Source of the DNA: UBA3071 sp965369635
GTDB taxonomy: Bacteria > Chloroflexota > Anaerolineae > UBA3071
Reading direction: 5' to 3'
DNA: 9,766 bases
Assembly: GCA_965369635.1 (NCBI GenBank)
Contig: CBDURC010000115.1
Span: forward strand, 1-9,766
The position numbers and the translations under genes were made by a program. Shown here piece by piece: positions 6,276 to 9,766 of the stretch; position 1 is the first letter of the stretch; each line of letters starts with the position of its first letter. The notes beneath the pieces were generated by a model. That model did not search any database and was not told where the DNA came from. It worked only from the letters and a program-made list of their open reading frames with translations.

Positions 6276-8238
6276 CTACGGCAGCCAGGGCAATTCGACC
6301 TGTCCTAGGTTTTCGAAACCGTCGGCGACAGGACGGTAGACGATGACCGTGATCCCGTCAGCCTGCACTCCCGGCGGCAGCGCCAGCGGATAGTCGTCCC
6401 GCACCACTTCGCCGTTCGCCCAGCCACTGGTGGGATAGAGGCCGTGCACAGGATGCTGGTTGTCGAATTGGATCAGTTGCTGCTCGTCGAAGAGGTACTG
6501 GCCACTTTGGGTAGGCCGGACGGAGATGGACCAGTCGTGAGCGATGGGACCGGTCGCCTGCCAGTATAGGGTGAGGCGTAAGGGACGATGGACGGGTGAC
6601 GAGGGATGTGATTGGAGGTCATGGCCGAGAAGACGTAGGCTATCGCCGAGGTCGCGGGTCAGAGTGTGCTGCATGGCTGGGATTTCCGACTGCGGCTGCC
6701 CTCGCAGCTCGACCAGCGTGAGGCCGGCCGAGGAGAGGCGCGCGTCAGGAGAGACCTCGCTCCAGACGAGGGGCGCGGCGCTGACGGTAACATAGACGGG
6801 ACGATCGCTTTCTGCAAGCAGGTGACGCGCCTCCGCGCTGCTCACGGCGGTCACGTCCGGTCGCTGCCCCCATATGTCGGTCAGATAGCGCAGCGAGACG
6901 TTCTCGCTGTGGTCACCCAGCACGGCAGCCTGTGGCGCAGGCTCATCGGCCAGGATTGCCCATCCAGTCGCCAGCCCATCGTCCTCCGGCAGGTTTGAGC
7001 TATCGGCGCGGGGATACGAAAGAGCAGACCGATAACCAATCAGTGCCAGCAGTCCAACGACAAGCACTCCCTGCACGACGCCCCGAGCCTTCGAACCTGA
7101 AACCCCAAATCCGAAGCCTCTCCCCTGCCAGATGCGGTTTGCCGCCACGGCCATCCCCATCACCAGCAACGGATAGGTGGGCATGATCACCTGGTACCAG
7201 TTGCCCAGGCGGTCCACCCAGCAGAAGGCGAAGTACAGCCCCAACGCGGCGTAGAGCAATGCCGCCCGTCGCTTGCCCAGCAGCCCGATTCCCACGAGCC
7301 CCAGCACGAGCGCTGCCCACGTCAGCTCGCCCCAGATCAGGCTGGGGAACTCGTGCGTCCACAGGGGCCACAGCGACCAGGTCAGCTCGGCGCGGCCCTG
7401 CTGTGTGCTCACAAACTGCCAGAACCAGACCCAGGTACTGGCCCAGTCTCCGGCGCCGCGCCACTCCGGATGCTGCGCTCCCCGCACATAGACGAAAGCA
7501 TAGCTGACCAACGGCAACAGTGCCAGCGCTGCGCAAGCAGCGACGAGCCGGGGCCTCCTCAGCAGGTCCGGGCGGCGGCCGAGAATAAACCACAACAGCG
7601 GCGGCACCACAAGCAGCACCGTGACCATGTGAGCCAGCCCAATCCCGGTGAGCACAGCCAGCAATAGCAGATGCCGATCACTCCACCAACTGTCTGAACC
7701 CCGAACCCCAAACCCCGAACCCGCAGTCCTCTCCCACCGGATCGCCAGCAAGACCATGGCCAGCGTCTGCGCCACGGCCGACGTGTACTGTTCCGTGGTC
7801 ACGGCGTAGTACCAGAAGAAGTAGGTGACGGCGTAGAAGGTGGTGCACAGCGCGGCGAGCAGCCAGTGTTCTTCTGTCACTTCGAGGCAAAGCAGATACA
7901 ACAGCGCCAGTGCCAGCAGCGCCCAGAAGACAGAGTAGCTGGAGAGGATGCGGATGGGGTTGGCAGTCTGGCCCAGCAGCAAGCGGCCCAGCCGGAACCA
8001 CAGCCAGCCGCCCATGGTGTAGAGGGGATAGCCTGGCGCGTTGGAAGGGCGAGCCTGCGCCTGCGCGTACTGATGCGTAATGAGATCGCCCCCCTGCAAC
8101 TCCTGCAAGCGCAAGCCATCGTCCAGCGTTGCCCCGTAGAGCAGAAGCGCGGCGAACAGCACAACCAGCCCGGCCACCACCGTTGGCCGTCGCCACAGCG
8201 GCAGGGTCTTTTTCGGTGAGACCGTGAACGCGAGCGAC

Positions 8239-8246
<8 letters not shown>
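6276..8246 (-). CDS. Polytopic DUF2723-type glycosyltransferase-like membrane protein
   Basis: An integral membrane protein of 656 residues, probably a lipid-linked-sugar glycosyltransferase of the GT-C kind. DUF2723 proteins include mammalian TMEM260, a protein O-mannosyltransferase, so transfer to a protein or glycan outside the membrane is the likeliest role. The first helix is about 22-40. LDDGLRLQELQGGDL (41-55) supplies acidic residues of the usual GT-C first loop, and ARPSNAPGYPLYTMGGWLWF (65-84) is the DUF2723 hallmark. About ten hydrophobic segments follow to residue 410 (roughly 103-121, 126-148, 155-169, 192-222, 233-254, 306-323, 328-344, 351-370, 389-408). Residues 415-656 are soluble, probably extracytoplasmic and beta-rich. 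It starts with GTG at 8246, overlapping the end of galK by 8 nt (GTGAGTGA) without a clear Shine-Dalgarno, so reinitiation is likely. Two loops carry related Gly-rich peptides, GFGVRGS (178-184) and GFGVSGS (379-385). Confidence 0.86.
7088..7120 (-). repeat. Second, diverged copy of the G-rich repeat inside the glycosyltransferase gene
   Basis: On the minus strand this reads TTCGGATTTGGGGTTTCAGG then TTCGAAGG. It shares TTCGG, TTTGGGGTT and a GGTTC with the stretch at 7697-7723 and encodes the matching peptide GFGVSGS. It lies in a loop before the last membrane helix. Its ends, CTTCG and CGAAG (7089-7093 and 7112-7116), form a short inverted repeat. It has fewer G runs than the other copy and is a poor quadruplex candidate. 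Confidence 0.5.
7697..7723 (-). repeat. Heptameric GGGTTYG repeat and G-quadruplex motif inside the glycosyltransferase gene
   Basis: On the coding strand four G tracts follow one another, GGG-TTC-GGGG-TTT-GGGG-TTC-GGGG, each separated by exactly 3 nt. This is a 7-nt unit repeated about four times. It satisfies the canonical intramolecular G-quadruplex pattern and would be present in the mRNA. It encodes GSGFGVRGS (176-184) in a loop between two predicted membrane helices. Confidence 0.8.
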
Positions 8247-9423
<1,177 letters not shown>

Positions 9424-9438
9424 GATGGTATCCTATGC

Positions 9439-9453
9439 CTTCTGGTGCAGAAG
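9439..9453 (-). promoter_or_regulatory. Small hairpin in the galK leader
   Basis: CTTCTG-CAC-CAGAAG on the minus strand is a perfect 6-bp stem with a 3-nt loop, ending 4 nt before the AGGA of galK. It lies within the predicted 5' leader and might affect access to the TTG start, or be chance. No protein or ligand binding site is recognised. Confidence 0.3.
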
Positions 9454-9487
9454 AAGAGCTCGATAACACAACAAGTCTACGCCCCCG

Positions 9488-9516
9488 ATTATAGCCAGGA
9501 AATCCGCTGGCGTCAA
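9488..9516 (-). promoter_or_regulatory. Strong sigma70 promoter of galK
   Basis: On the minus strand TTGACG (9516-9511, 5 of 6), a 17-bp spacer and TATAAT (9493-9488, 6 of 6). The predicted start is near 9481, giving a leader of about 58 nt before the TTG at 9423. This is the closest match to the sigma70 consensus in the window. Confidence 0.75.
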
Positions 9517-9766
9517 GCCACGGTTCCGTTCATCAGCAATTGTGGATTTGGCAGGATGGAGAGTAGCAGAGCAGTTCGAAATGGACGAAAGGGGGCACTC
9601 AAAGCAGGGAGAGGGAAGAAGGAAAGTAGAAAGGGAAGGGAAGAGAGGGCGAGAGTGACCTGACATGGTCGAGAGAGGAGGGAGTGGGGAAGAGAGTGGT
9701 TCGTTCGAGAGTGACACAGGCAGGGTGAAACAGAGCCAACCTGGAGAGAGGGAGGCCCAAGGTGCA
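9517..9766. other. Non-coding region with polypurine bias, no convincing gene
   Basis: No frame on either strand shows a recognisable protein. From about 9550 to the end the plus strand is very rich in A and G: 9606-9649 has a single pyrimidine (T9627), and 9671-9699 has two. CGAGAGTGAC occurs twice (9650-9659 and 9706-9715). The open frames across it are simple consequences of the base bias (Arg/Lys/Gly/Glu on the plus strand, Ser/Leu/Pro on the minus). The left part (9424-9516) holds the galK leader and promoter. Confidence 0.6.

Noticed and set aside
9433..9717. Open frames of 94 codons (minus) and 72 codons (plus, 9445-9663) at the right end
   Set aside because: Their low-complexity translations arise from polypurine/polypyrimidine bias, they overlap the galK promoter, and they match no known family.

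Overview
This GC-rich bacterial window carries ten protein genes, all apparently intact. I see no tRNA, rRNA, CRISPR array, transposase or integrase. The best taxonomic guess is Chloroflexota (Anaerolineae or a relative). This rests on the overall style of the proteins: a DUF2723 membrane glycosyltransferase with a C-terminal beta-rich domain, a FabL-type enoyl reductase, an LCP protein with a LytR_C tail, a bL9 with a long acidic tail, and an uncharacterised 217-residue protein that feels typical of that phylum. The assignment is inference and no marker gene proves it.

Layout. (1) 74-1509, minus strand: a two-gene unit in which an uncharacterised protein is followed by a calcineurin-like metallophosphoesterase, coupled by a TGATG stop/start overlap. 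(2) 1621-1854, plus strand: a small YtxH-like membrane protein, convergent with the next unit. (3) 1903-2997, minus strand: an orphan EF-Tu-domain-2-like protein followed 12 nt later by the DNA repair glycosylase MutM. (4) 3203-3967, plus strand: an enoyl-ACP reductase of the FabL class, divergent from unit 3. (5) 3993-5504, minus strand: an LCP (LytR-CpsA-Psr) cell-envelope protein that ends 25 nt from the end of fabL. (6) 5645-6190, plus strand: ribosomal protein bL9, followed by a strong hairpin. (7) 6276-9423, minus strand: galactokinase followed by a polytopic DUF2723 glycosyltransferase, overlapping by 8 nt. (8) 9424-9766: the galK promoter, then a strongly purine-biased stretch with no convincing gene.

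How the genes work together. Most units are housekeeping: oxidative DNA repair, fatty-acid elongation and translation. The envelope-related genes are fabL (lipid), the LCP protein (attaching glycopolymer to the wall), the YtxH-like protein and the DUF2723 glycosyltransferase. galK and the glycosyltransferase are translationally linked, which hints at a sugar-activation or glycan link, but no dedicated pathway can be reconstructed. Five sigma70-type promoters are readable, three of them with extended -10 (TGn) elements. The one for the LCP gene sits so close to its ATG that the mRNA is probably leaderless.

I found no clear undescribed multi-gene system. The most unusual signals are a perfect four-tract G-quadruplex motif inside the glycosyltransferase reading frame with a second related G-rich copy elsewhere in the same gene, the predicted leaderless LCP transcript, the uncharacterised gene with a possible degenerate zincin-like arrangement, and the polypurine region at the right end.
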